DNA from: Pseudomonadota bacterium
Lineage (GTDB): Bacteria > Myxococcota_A > Polyangia > Polyangiales > Polyangiaceae
Assembly (NCBI GenBank): GCA_003242355.1
Contig: QGUH01000146.1
Location: forward strand, 1 to 7,567
Direction: 5' to 3'
Length of the DNA: 7,567 bases
In this document: positions 1-7,097 of the stretch, in pieces
Layout of the letters: every line of letters starts with the position of its first letter
Position numbering within the stretch: the stretch's first letter is position 1
Program-made: the position numbers and the translations under genes
Notes under the pieces: model-generated
The model's database searches: none
Told to the model about the DNA's origin: nothing
What the model saw: the letters and a program-made list of their open reading frames with translations, nothing else

Positions 1-118
1 CGCTCCCCGCTTCCTTCCCACGGTTGGTCGCCCTTCCGCAGCTGCGGTTCGCTTCGATTGGGATGGTCTCCTTTCGGCGGGACTTGCACCCGCAAGACAG
101 CGCCCATGCTGGGCGCAC
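1..118 (-). mobile_element. Group II intron, 5' end (class C-like), truncated by window edge
   Basis: Read on the minus strand from position 118, the sequence begins with the group II intron signature GTGCG and continues as a folded RNA. A 7-bp stem (110-116 pairing with 100-106, loop of three) opens domain I, followed by a GTGCAAGTCCCGC block (about 78-90), a perfect 12-nt palindrome (36-47), an AAGGGCGACC block (26-35) and GGAAGGAAGCGG (7-18). The order and spacing of these blocks match what I recall of the Oceanobacillus iheyensis class IIC intron 5' region, which begins GUGUGCCC, then GCAUGGG, and later has AAGGGUG and GAAGGAAGCGG. The insertion site agrees: class C introns home to the 3' side of transcription terminators, and a 12-bp hairpin ends 6 nt upstream of the boundary. 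The inferred 5' exon end is CTCATT. The rest of the ribozyme and any reverse transcriptase/maturase ORF would lie left of base 1, so whether the element is intact cannot be judged. No protein-coding function is proposed for this stretch. Confidence 0.85.
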
Positions 119-124
119 AATGAG

Positions 125-157
125 CGACGCCGGCCGAGGCGTGCCCGGCCGGCGTCG
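125..157 (-). terminator. 12-bp GC hairpin after htpX, probable terminator and intron target
   Basis: Bases 125-136 and 146-157 are perfect reverse complements, giving a 12-bp stem with a 9-nt loop (137-145). It starts 30 nt after the htpX stop codon in the direction of transcription. Only a weak T-containing tail (CTCATT) follows before the group II intron boundary at 118. A classic U-tract is therefore absent or was displaced by the insertion. The position and stem strength suggest an intrinsic terminator for htpX. The adjacent intron supports this, because class C introns recognise such stems. Confidence 0.65.
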
Positions 158-187
158 TGAGGCGCTTCGCGGTTGCCCGCGCCCTCG

Positions 188-1069
188 TCAGGCCGCGCCC
201 TGCTGCAGGCGGCGGATGCGTTCTTCGATGGGCGGGTGGGAGCTGAACAGCCCCAGGATGCCGCCCCCGCGAATGCCGAAGGCCGTGAGGGCCTTGGGCA
301 GCTCGGATTCGCCGCCGCCCGCGAGGCGCCGCAAGGCGTTGATCATCTTGGTGCGACCAGCGAGCGTCGCGCCGCCCGCGTCGGCCCGGTACTCGCGGTA
401 ACGGCTGAACCACATCACGATGAGCGTCGCGAGCAAGCCGAGCACGATCTCGCAGACCATCACCGTGACCCAGTAACCGATGCCAATCCCGCCGCGCTCC
501 TCGCCCCTGCGCAGGAAACTGTCGACGATGCCGCCCACCACGCGCGAGATGAAGATGACGAACGTGTTGAGCACGCCCTGAATCAGCGTGAGCGTCACCA
601 TGTCGCCGTTGGCGACGTGCGACACCTCGTGACCCAGAACGGCCTCGACCTCGTCCCGGTCCATGCGCTGCAAAAGGCCCGTGCTGACCGCGACGAGGGC
701 GTTGTTCTTGGTGGCGCCGGTCGCGAACGCGTTCGGCTCGGGCGAGTCGTAGATGGCGACCTCGGGCATACCGATGCCCACTTGCTGCGCCTGGCGCCGA
801 ACGGTCTCGACGAGCCACGCTTCGGTCGCATTCCGCGGCGTTTCGATGACTCGCGCCCCGGTCGTCCATTTCGCCATCCACTTGGACATGAACAGCGAGA
901 TGAGCGAGCCGCCGAACCCGAGCACCGCCGCCATGGTCAGGAGCGGCGCGTAGCCCCCCAGGAAATCGGGGGGAATGATGCCCGTCGCGATGAGGACCCG
1001 GCTCACGAAGCTGAGCAGGAGCAGAACCGCGAGGTTCGTGATCACGAACAAGGTGATGCGCTTGAACAC
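188..1069 (-). CDS. htpX: HtpX, membrane zinc metalloprotease (M48B)
   Basis: HtpX is an inner-membrane zinc endopeptidase that cleaves misfolded membrane proteins and works alongside FtsH in membrane quality control. The protein has 293 residues, the same length as E. coli HtpX. It carries an N-terminal hydrophobic segment (about 4-25), a second one (about 37-62), the zinc motif HEVSH at 147-151, two further hydrophobic segments (about 158-183 and 198-221), the third zinc ligand Glu226 in REYRAD, and the family C-terminal SHPPIEERI (277-285). Two upstream helices before the HExxH and two after it fit the family topology. The start chosen is GTG at 1069: it aligns with the family N-terminus (FKRITLFVITNLAV) and has GGAGGT 9 nt upstream. 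A GTG at 1120 would add 17 residues that are not family-like and lies inside an inverted repeat. The gene has its own candidate promoter, so it is probably transcribed independently of the lipid genes to its right. All catalytic residues are present. Confidence 0.96.
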   Translation of the reverse strand: MFKRITLFVITNLAVLLLLSFVSRVLIATGIIPPDFLGGYAPLLTMAAVLGFGGSLISLFMSKWMAKWTTGARVIETPRNATEAWLVETVRRQAQQVGIGMPEVAIYDSPEPNAFATGATKNNALVAVSTGLLQRMDRDEVEAVLGHEVSHVANGDMVTLTLIQGVLNTFVIFISRVVGGIVDSFLRRGEERGGIGIGYWVTVMVCEIVLGLLATLIVMWFSRYREYRADAGGATLAGRTKMINALRRLAGGGESELPKALTAFGIRGGGILGLFSSHPPIEERIRRLQQGAA

Positions 1070-1078
1070 CGAACAGTT

Positions 1079-1084
1079 ACCTCC
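1079..1084 (-). promoter_or_regulatory. Shine-Dalgarno deciding the htpX GTG start
   Basis: On the minus strand this reads GGAGGT, ending 9 nt before the GTG at 1069. It is the only good Shine-Dalgarno near the possible htpX starts, and it places translation initiation at 1069 rather than at the in-frame GTG at 1120. Confidence 0.8.
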
Positions 1085-1115
1085 AGCCGGCGGGCAGAAC
1101 CGTACCCAGCGACCC

Positions 1116-1130
1116 GGCACGAATCGTGCC
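1116..1130. promoter_or_regulatory. 15-nt inverted repeat over predicted htpX transcription start
   Basis: GGCACGA, one central base, then TCGTGCC form a perfect 7+1+7 inverted repeat. If the adjacent TATAGC is the -10 element, the transcription start would fall near 1128, inside the repeat. That is a typical place for a repressor operator. It could instead form a short 5'-UTR hairpin in the htpX mRNA. No regulator is encoded in the window, so the binding protein is unknown. Confidence 0.45.
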
Positions 1131-1134
1131 CCAA

Positions 1135-1163
1135 GCTATAAGCATCGAGCGAGCCCCTGTCCA
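1135..1163 (-). promoter_or_regulatory. Sigma70-like promoter for htpX
   Basis: On the minus strand, TGGACA (1163-1158, five of six matches to the -35 consensus) is followed after exactly 17 nt by TATAGC (1140-1135, four of six to the -10 consensus). The predicted start near 1128 would give a 5' UTR of about 60 nt before the GTG at 1069. I do not see a sigma32-type heat-shock consensus here, although htpX is heat-induced in E. coli. Confidence 0.55.
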
Positions 1164-1250
1164 CTCCTCGAACGAGCGGAAGTCCCGCAGGAATAGAACG
1201 CGCCGTTCGGCGGTTGTGGCGGGCTCGGCGAGTCGATTCCCGATATCCGG

Positions 1251-1267
1251 ACGGCGAAAAGCGCCGT
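1251..1267 (-). terminator. Short hairpin just after the SDR gene, possible weak terminator
   Basis: ACGGCG (1251-1256) and CGCCGT (1262-1267) form a 6-bp stem with a 5-nt loop, 2 nt after the stop codon of the upstream SDR gene. There is no T-run on the minus strand after it. A second small inverted repeat (CGCCG-TT-CGGCG, 1201-1212) lies further on. Either could contribute to ending the lipid operon transcript, but the evidence is weak. Confidence 0.25.
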
Positions 1268-1269
1268 GA

Positions 1270-2340
1270 CTACGCCGTTTCGACGGTGCGCGGGCTGAGC
1301 GCTCCCGAGCTCCGCCGCAACGACACCACCTTGCGCCCGACCAAGTCCTCGATCGTTTCCCGGAGGGTCTCCCCCGGATCCCGAGCCACGAACCCGAGCT
1401 CGCGCTCGGCCTTCGAGCTGTCGCAGTACCAGTAGTATTGCGCCATCTCGAGCGTCGTCTCGTCGACGGGGGGCTCGCCACCGATGGCTCGAACGGCGCT
1501 CGTGTAGAGCCGACCGAGCTGAGTCGCAATCGGGCGGAATCGCGGAAGCTGCAGCATCGGAGCACGAACGCCCGAAATGCGCTCGAGCCGCGCGCAGAAG
1601 GCGGCGAGCGTCAGATTCTTTGCATTCAAAAGGTAGCGCTCGCCGGGTCGACCGCGCTCGAAAGCGAGCAGCATGCCGCGCGCGGCATCGCGCACGTCGA
1701 CGAAGGCGATTCCCCCGGCGCCGATGGCGGGCAGCGCGCGCTGCAGGAAACGCCGCACGTCGCCGGTGGAGGATTCGCGCAGATCGCCAGGGCCGAGCAG
1801 CAGGCTCGGATTGACGATCACGACCTCGAAGTCCGGGGGCGCGTTCGCCTCGAGCGCCTCGCGCTCGGCGTAGAGCTTGCTGCGGTAGTACGGCCAGCGC
1901 GCGATGAGCTCGAGCGGAGCGCGCGCCGTCTCGTCCGGAATCGCTTTCGGATCGGTGCTCACGGCGATGGTGCCGCTCGTGCTGGCCACGACGACACGCC
2001 GCACTCCGGCTCGGCGGAGCCCCGCGAGGGCGGACCGCGCGGCGAGCACGTTGTCCCGATGGAGCACTTCCGCGGGCGCCTTGTCCCGACTCCCCCTCCC
2101 CGAGGCGAGGAACGCGCCGTCCACGCCGCGCGCGCTCTCCGGGACGGCAGCGGTGTCGAGCAGATCGAGCGGGCGCACCGGGATTTCCGCGACCTCGCCC
2201 CCACGTCGTGACACCGCGATGACCGAATGCCCTTCTTCCTTGAGCAGCCGCACGAGGTGCGAGCCCAAGAACCCGGTCGCTCCGGCGACCCAGTACGTCT
2301 TCCGCGTCGAGCTTCCGTTTTCCATGCTGGCCACGCTCAT
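1270..2340 (-). CDS. Extended SDR NAD(P)-dependent epimerase/dehydrogenase (dihydroflavonol reductase/3-beta-HSD-like)
   Basis: A 356-residue extended short-chain dehydrogenase/reductase. The Rossmann motif GATGFLG is at 20-26, the catalytic Ser/Thr cluster (STS) at 120-122, the active-site pair Tyr151-xxx-Lys155 (YYRSK), NPSLLLGPGD at 177-186 and VDVRDAARG at 214-222. The C-terminal DSSKAERELGF block is typical of dihydroflavonol-4-reductase, 3-beta-hydroxysteroid dehydrogenase and HpnA-like proteins. Arginines 45-46 after the second beta strand suggest NADP(H) rather than NAD(H), which is inference. The ATG start at 2340 overlaps the stop of the upstream multidomain gene as ATGA, implying translational coupling. 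A second ATG at 2325 would remove five residues and has no better ribosome-binding site. The substrate cannot be read from the sequence. Its coupling to an acyl reductase/acyltransferase suggests a lipid ketone or alcohol intermediate. A longer in-frame extension back to 3486 exists but lies antiframe within the upstream gene and shows no protein-like character. Confidence 0.9.
   Translation of the reverse strand: MSVASMENGSSTRKTYWVAGATGFLGSHLVRLLKEEGHSVIAVSRRGGEVAEIPVRPLDLLDTAAVPESARGVDGAFLASGRGSRDKAPAEVLHRDNVLAARSALAGLRRAGVRRVVVASTSGTIAVSTDPKAIPDETARAPLELIARWPYYRSKLYAEREALEANAPPDFEVVIVNPSLLLGPGDLRESSTGDVRRFLQRALPAIGAGGIAFVDVRDAARGMLLAFERGRPGERYLLNAKNLTLAAFCARLERISGVRAPMLQLPRFRPIATQLGRLYTSAVRAIGGEPPVDETTLEMAQYYWYCDSSKAERELGFVARDPGETLRETIEDLVGRKVVSLRRSSGALSPRTVETA
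2337..2340 (-). other. ATGA stop/start overlap, translational coupling site
   Basis: The TGA of the multidomain lipid enzyme (2339-2337) shares bases with the ATG of the SDR gene (2340-2338). Only a weak AGGG-type ribosome-binding site lies upstream of the second start, so reinitiation by the terminating ribosome is likely. Confidence 0.75.
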
Positions 2341-5300
2341 TCGGCGCCCGATCCCTGCAGTTGGAACGCCTTTTGGAAGGTGAGGAGCAGGGCGATGTTG
2401 TTGGACTTGATGGTTCCCGCCATGAACTCCGCCGGCGTGGGCGTGTAGCGCTCGCGCACGATGCGCCGGAACATGTCGGGAGAGGTCTTGAGCACGCAAT
2501 CCGCGGGGTTGACCACTTTGCCGGGCACGACCTCGCAGCGATCTTGGCTGATGCGCACGGTCCAGCGCTCGCTCTCGCCCAATGCGAAGTAGAAGCTCAC
2601 CGGGCCGTCGACGCTGCCCGCGACGAAACGGCGCTCGAGCTCCCGGAACACGGGCTCGAGGGACGCGGGCTCGGAGCGCTTGCGCGTCGCGATCTCGTTC
2701 GGATCGAGCGTGCGCACGTCGAGCACCTCGCCGCGACCGAGCGCCGCGACGGCGCGCTCGACGATGCGGGCCGCCGCGCGCGCGGCTTCCGCCGGCGGCA
2801 AGCCCTCCGTGAGCCGCTTGAGCTCGCGCGCGGGGATCGGCGGCCCGATGCGCGCTTCGACGTTTCGCTGGCGGAGCCAGCGCGCTCCCTTGGGGAGCGC
2901 GGCGTGCGTGCCGCCGAGATACACCGGCAAGACGTCCACGTCGTGGCGCAGAGCGAGATAGCCAACCGCGGGCTTGAACTCGTGCACCGCTCCGTCCGTG
3001 AAGCGCGTCCCTTCGGGGAAGATGAGCACGGTCTTGCCCTGCTCGATGAGATCTCCCGCCTGCCGCAGTGCTTGCCGGAGCGAGCCCGTGCGCGAGATGG
3101 GCACGAGGTTGGTGAAGTTCTCGAAGTAGGCCTTGCGCCAGCGCGGCCCCTCGAAGAAGTAATCCTGCGCGGCGAGCGAGACGAGATCGCGCCCGTAGCT
3201 GCCGAGCGCGTATTTGACGAGCCCCATGTCGAGGTGGCTCGCGTGGTTCGCCGCGACGATCACGTTCCGATTGTGCGGAACGAACGCCCGCCCGGTGACG
3301 CGCGTGGCGAGCACCTTGTCGTAGAACCCGAGCTGCGCCTTGCCGAGCCACGCCATCGCGGCCCGCCGCAATGCGGGCGGCACCTGGAGCGGCTTTTCCT
3401 CGGTCTCGATGGTGCGGGTGGGCGACAGCTTGCGCGCGGCGATGGTTTCGCGCAGCAGCTGCTCGGCGTCGCCCACCGTGTTGCACGCGGCGAGCCGCTC
3501 GGCATCGACGCCCTGACCGACGTTGCCCTCGAGCGCGACGAGCAGCTCGAGCAGCATCAGCGAATCGAAGCCGAGGTCCCCGCGCAGGGATTGATCGGCG
3601 GTGATCGCGCCGGGGCTCTTGCGCGCGATGGTCGCCACCGCAGCGCGGACGGTCGCCGCAGCGCCGTCCAACGAATCCGCCGCGATCTCGCGGCTCGAAG
3701 CGGCGACCTCGAGCCGCCGTTCGAGCAAACGCCGGAGCTCGGCGCGTCGCACCTTGCGGCTCGCCGTGCGCGGCAGGCGACGATCGAGCAGCGTGATCGA
3801 CGCCGGCCGCATCGCCACGGGGAGCTTCTGGATCTCGCGTTCGAGCGCGGCGCGCGCGCGGGCGTGGCGCTCCTCACGACCGAGCGCCGCATCCTCCTCG
3901 GGAACGGCGACGAGCGCGACCCGTTCTCCACCGCGCCCATCGGAGACGCCGAGCACCGCGAGCTCGAGCACGTGCTCGACGCGTCCGAGGCGCGCCTCGA
4001 CGTCGTCCGGGTAGACGTTCTCGCCGTTCGAGGCGACGATCACCTCCTTCGCGCGTCCGACGATGACGAGCTGACCGTGGCGATCCAGCTTTCCGAGATC
4101 CCCGGTGCGGAGCCAGCCGTCGGGCGTGATCACCTGCGCCGTGGCCTCCGGATCGTCGGCATAGCCGAGCATCACGTTGGGGCCGCGGGCGAGGATCTCG
4201 CCGACGCCGTTCGCATCGGGACGATCGATGCGGATCTCCACGCCCGGCACGGGCTTGCCGACCTGGCCGGCGCGCGTCTTGGGCGACGCTTCGGCGACGG
4301 TCAACACCGGCGCCGCCTCGGTGAGGCCGTAGCCCTCGGCGAGGTGCAAGCCGAGGCCCGCGAACAATCGGTGCGTGCTCTCGGGAAGCGCCGCGCCGCC
4401 ACTCACCAAGAAGCGCAGATTGCCGCTGCCGAGAGCCTGGTGCACGGGGCCGAACAGCAGCCGGCCCGCGTCGAGCCCGAGGTTGCGGCCGAGGGCGCGA
4501 TTGAGCTCCAGCGCCATCTCGAACACGCGCGAAGCGAGCGCTCCGTGCTCGGCGATGCGCGTCGTGATGCGCCGTTCGAGCATCTCCCACAGCGCGGGCA
4601 CGCCGATGAGCCCGGTGATGCGCGCGCGCGACAGCGCCTGCGTGAGGCGCTCGCCGTTCAGCTCGTCCAGGTACACGATGCGCGCCCCGCGCGAGAGCGG
4701 GAGCAACATGCCGCACGTGAGCTCGAACGTGTGGTGCAGCGGCAGAACGCTCAGGATGCGGTCGCCCTTGCCGAGCGGGAAGAGCGGCGCGAGCATCGCC
4801 ACGAGCGCGGTCAGGTTCTCGTGGGTGAGCGCGACGCCCTTGGGCTTGCCCGTCGTGCCGCTCGTGTAGATGAGCGCGGCGACGTCGTCGGCGCCGACCT
4901 CCACCGGCGCGCGCTCCTCGCCGGGCTCGACGATCGCGTGCAGATCGAAGCGCGCGATCGTTTCCGGCAGCCCGGCGAAGTTCCGCTCGAGGATGCTCGC
5001 GTCGGCGATCGCCGCGACGGCGCGGGACGCTTCGGCGAGCGTGCGCGCCGCGTCGGCGTCGATCGCCGCATCGAGCGGAACGGCCGTGGCGCCCGCGAGC
5101 AGAATCCCGAAGAAGGCAATCGGCCAGGCCGGGTGGTTCTGACCAGCGAGCAGCACGCGATCGCCGCGTTCCACACCGGCGCGTGCCAGCCGCTCGGCGA
5201 CGGCCGCGGCCCGCGCGCGGACGTCCGCGTACGTGATGCGGGTGAATCCATCCTGCTCGGTGCGCTGCAACGCCACGGCGAGGCCGTGACGCGAGGCGAC

Positions 5301-7076
5301 CTCGTCGAGCAACAGCGGCAGCGTTTCGTGTCGGGCCGGGGGCTTCTTGGGACGCTTGAGTCGCCGCTCGATCTCCGGGAACACCCACTTCTCGAGGCCG
5401 GGGATGTGCACCTCGAGGAACCAGCGGCGCCAGTCGATGCTCTCGGGGCTCCACTCGATCTTCGCGCGGTCGTCGGGGACGAGCCGTGAAACGGCGCTGC
5501 GAACGTTGTCGCAGCGGAACACGTAGTCGTATTCGGCCGTGAACGGCACGAACACGCCGAGAATCTTCCCGACCTTGCGCTGCTGCTCCGCGAAGCGGCG
5601 CGTGGCATCGGCGGCAGGCTCGAGCAGCGGACGCAGCGCGCCCTTCGAAAAGCTTCCGAGCAGATCGGCCGCGCGCCGCGCGCCCTGGGAGATCGCGAGC
5701 GGCCCGAAGCGCTCGAATTGCTCGCGCGAGAGCAGCGCGCCCTCGAAATGCGACTGCAGGAAGCTACCGAGCGGCCCGCCCTTCTGGGTACGCTGGTAGT
5801 AGCGGCGCTTGTAAAGGCCCGTGAGCTCGAAGAAGCGCCGCATCGTGCAGGGGTTCGAATCGCTCGACCCGAGCTGATACACGGGCCGTGCACGGCCCTC
5901 GAGCAACTCGCCGAGCGCGAGCGTGAGCCCGCTCGCGACCATGTCGCACGGGATCACGTCCAGATAGTGATCCGAGCCCGGGATCTGCAGCGCGCCTTGG
6001 CGCAGGATGTAGATGAGCGGGGCGCTCGTGTTGACGCCCTCGTTCCAACCGGGAAACGGGTAGCGCAGCGTCGATTCGACGACGGCGGGCCGCACGATCG
6101 CGAACGGCAAGCCCGAGCGCGCCGCAATCTGCTCGCCGATGGCTTTCGTGTACGTGTACGTGTTCGGAAAGCCCCAGAAGTTCGCGCGCTCCATGCCCAT
6201 CTCGGCGAGGCGCGCCTCGACGAACTTGCGCTTGACCTTCTGCACCTCCGCGTCGAGCACGGCGCCGCGGCACGGCTCCCCGCGCGCGGTGAGGTTCGTC
6301 TTCGCCTCGTCGAGGAAGCGGCTCTGCCGGAACGCATCGCTCGCGCGGTGCCGCGCCTGCTCGATCACGTCCAGACACTCGGCGATTTCCCGATCCGGAT
6401 CCCAATGCGAGGGATCGAGCTCGCCCGCCCGCGGGAACGGCACCTCGAGCGGATTTTCCTCGCCGATGAACCCCGTACGGCTGCCCGCGACGTAGCAGGT
6501 GCTCGTGTGGAGCAGCGGGACGCCGCCGAGGTCTCGCGCCAGCGCGACGAGGTTCTGGACGCCGAAGGCGTTCACCTCGAGCGCTTCGTCGAGCGGCGGG
6601 TCGAAATCGACGACCCCCGAAACGTTCACGACGGCGTCGACGCGCCCGCGGAGCGCGTCCCGCACGCTCGGCTCGATGCCGCAGAAGGGCTGCACCACGT
6701 CGCCTTCGACCGGAAACACGCGCTCGCGAACGAACGCCGCGAAACCGGTTCCATGCTGCGCGCGCAACGGATCGAACACCGCGCTCGACAGGATCTCCTC
6801 GGCGAAGCGCTGTTCGGCGCTCTTGCCGTTCTTCGCACGCACGAGCAAGGTGAGCCGCCCGACGTCGGGAAAGCGCGCGAGCACGAACGAAAGCCAGACC
6901 TTGCCCAGGAAACCGGTTCCACCCACCACGACGAAATGTCGGCCGGTGAGCAGGCGCGTGAGCTCGAACGGAGGCAGTGCGGCCTCGCGCTCGATGTGCC
7001 GGGACGAACCGTTGAGGCTCGAGGAGTGCGCGCGATGGATCTCACGCTCGGATTTCGGAGGACCTTCGGGGTGCAT
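2337..7076 (-). CDS. Five-domain lipid enzyme: fatty acyl reductase, acyl-AMP ligase, ACP, PlsC acyltransferase, SCP2
   Basis: A 1579-residue fusion. (1) About 45-400: FAR-type Rossmann reductase with GGTGFLG (52-58), STS-like STC near Ser192 and catalytic Tyr307-xxx-Lys311; the FAR C-terminal domain follows to about 575 (DYVFRCDN, then WRRWFLEVHIPGLEKW). (2) About 583-1120: AMP-forming acyl-CoA/ACP ligase with YTSGTTGKPKG (737-747), GYGLTE (915-920), RTGDLG (990-995) and a probable catalytic Lys1108. (3) About 1140-1215: acyl carrier protein with LGFDSL, phosphopantetheine site Ser1172. (4) About 1235-1445: PlsC/LPLAT with NHASHLD (1277-1283) and FPEGTR (1353-1358). (5) About 1472-1575: SCP2-like lipid carrier. 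All catalytic motifs look intact. The protein could activate a fatty acid, load it on its own carrier, reduce it to aldehyde/alcohol and/or acylate a glycerolipid. The start is the ATG at 7076, 21 nt after the phosphatase gene; it lacks a strong Shine-Dalgarno, but no nearby alternative exists. It may be related to ElbD of myxobacterial ether-lipid synthesis, from memory and unverified. Confidence 0.93.
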   Translation of the reverse strand: MHPEGPPKSEREIHRAHSSSLNGSSRHIEREAALPPFELTRLLTGRHFVVVGGTGFLGKVWLSFVLARFPDVGRLTLLVRAKNGKSAEQRFAEEILSSAVFDPLRAQHGTGFAAFVRERVFPVEGDVVQPFCGIEPSVRDALRGRVDAVVNVSGVVDFDPPLDEALEVNAFGVQNLVALARDLGGVPLLHTSTCYVAGSRTGFIGEENPLEVPFPRAGELDPSHWDPDREIAECLDVIEQARHRASDAFRQSRFLDEAKTNLTARGEPCRGAVLDAEVQKVKRKFVEARLAEMGMERANFWGFPNTYTYTKAIGEQIAARSGLPFAIVRPAVVESTLRYPFPGWNEGVNTSAPLIYILRQGALQIPGSDHYLDVIPCDMVASGLTLALGELLEGRARPVYQLGSSDSNPCTMRRFFELTGLYKRRYYQRTQKGGPLGSFLQSHFEGALLSREQFERFGPLAISQGARRAADLLGSFSKGALRPLLEPAADATRRFAEQQRKVGKILGVFVPFTAEYDYVFRCDNVRSAVSRLVPDDRAKIEWSPESIDWRRWFLEVHIPGLEKWVFPEIERRLKRPKKPPARHETLPLLLDEVASRHGLAVALQRTEQDGFTRITYADVRARAAAVAERLARAGVERGDRVLLAGQNHPAWPIAFFGILLAGATAVPLDAAIDADAARTLAEASRAVAAIADASILERNFAGLPETIARFDLHAIVEPGEERAPVEVGADDVAALIYTSGTTGKPKGVALTHENLTALVAMLAPLFPLGKGDRILSVLPLHHTFELTCGMLLPLSRGARIVYLDELNGERLTQALSRARITGLIGVPALWEMLERRITTRIAEHGALASRVFEMALELNRALGRNLGLDAGRLLFGPVHQALGSGNLRFLVSGGAALPESTHRLFAGLGLHLAEGYGLTEAAPVLTVAEASPKTRAGQVGKPVPGVEIRIDRPDANGVGEILARGPNVMLGYADDPEATAQVITPDGWLRTGDLGKLDRHGQLVIVGRAKEVIVASNGENVYPDDVEARLGRVEHVLELAVLGVSDGRGGERVALVAVPEEDAALGREERHARARAALEREIQKLPVAMRPASITLLDRRLPRTASRKVRRAELRRLLERRLEVAASSREIAADSLDGAAATVRAAVATIARKSPGAITADQSLRGDLGFDSLMLLELLVALEGNVGQGVDAERLAACNTVGDAEQLLRETIAARKLSPTRTIETEEKPLQVPPALRRAAMAWLGKAQLGFYDKVLATRVTGRAFVPHNRNVIVAANHASHLDMGLVKYALGSYGRDLVSLAAQDYFFEGPRWRKAYFENFTNLVPISRTGSLRQALRQAGDLIEQGKTVLIFPEGTRFTDGAVHEFKPAVGYLALRHDVDVLPVYLGGTHAALPKGARWLRQRNVEARIGPPIPARELKRLTEGLPPAEAARAAARIVERAVAALGRGEVLDVRTLDPNEIATRKRSEPASLEPVFRELERRFVAGSVDGPVSFYFALGESERWTVRISQDRCEVVPGKVVNPADCVLKTSPDMFRRIVRERYTPTPAEFMAGTIKSNNIALLLTFQKAFQLQGSGAE

Positions 7077-7097
7077 GATGTCGAGGGCGAGCGGCGC

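Noticed and set aside
80..118. A tRNA-like impression from GGGACTTGCACCC and nearby stems
   Set aside because: No acceptor stem, anticodon arm or T-arm can be assembled. The same bases read on the minus strand fit a group II intron 5' end well.
24..401. A 125-codon plus-strand frame at the left edge
   Set aside because: It crosses the intron RNA, the hairpin and the 3' end of htpX antisense, with no family motif and no credible ribosome-binding site.
173..1141. A 322-codon plus-strand frame opposite htpX
   Set aside because: It mirrors the htpX coding strand, has a highly charged repetitive composition and shows no family motif.
1070..1269. A heat-shock sigma32 promoter for htpX
   Set aside because: I found no pair resembling CTTGAA and CCCCAT at suitable spacing. 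The sigma70-like pair is a better match.
1438..2211. A 257-codon plus-strand frame opposite the SDR gene
   Set aside because: Shadow of the SDR gene; no motifs and an Arg/Ala/Glu-rich composition.
2341..3486. A 382-residue in-frame N-terminal extension of the SDR gene
   Set aside because: It overlaps the ACP/PlsC/SCP2 part of the megaenzyme in another frame, is Arg/Ala/His-rich and lacks any fold signature. The Rossmann motif begins right after the ATG at 2340.
2361..5489. A 1042-codon open frame on the plus strand, antisense to the lipid megaenzyme
   Set aside because: Its translation is dominated by Arg, Ala, Glu, Asp and His with no recognisable domain. The opposite strand has intact FAR, ligase, ACP, PlsC and SCP2 motifs. 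Such frames arise from strong GC third-position bias.
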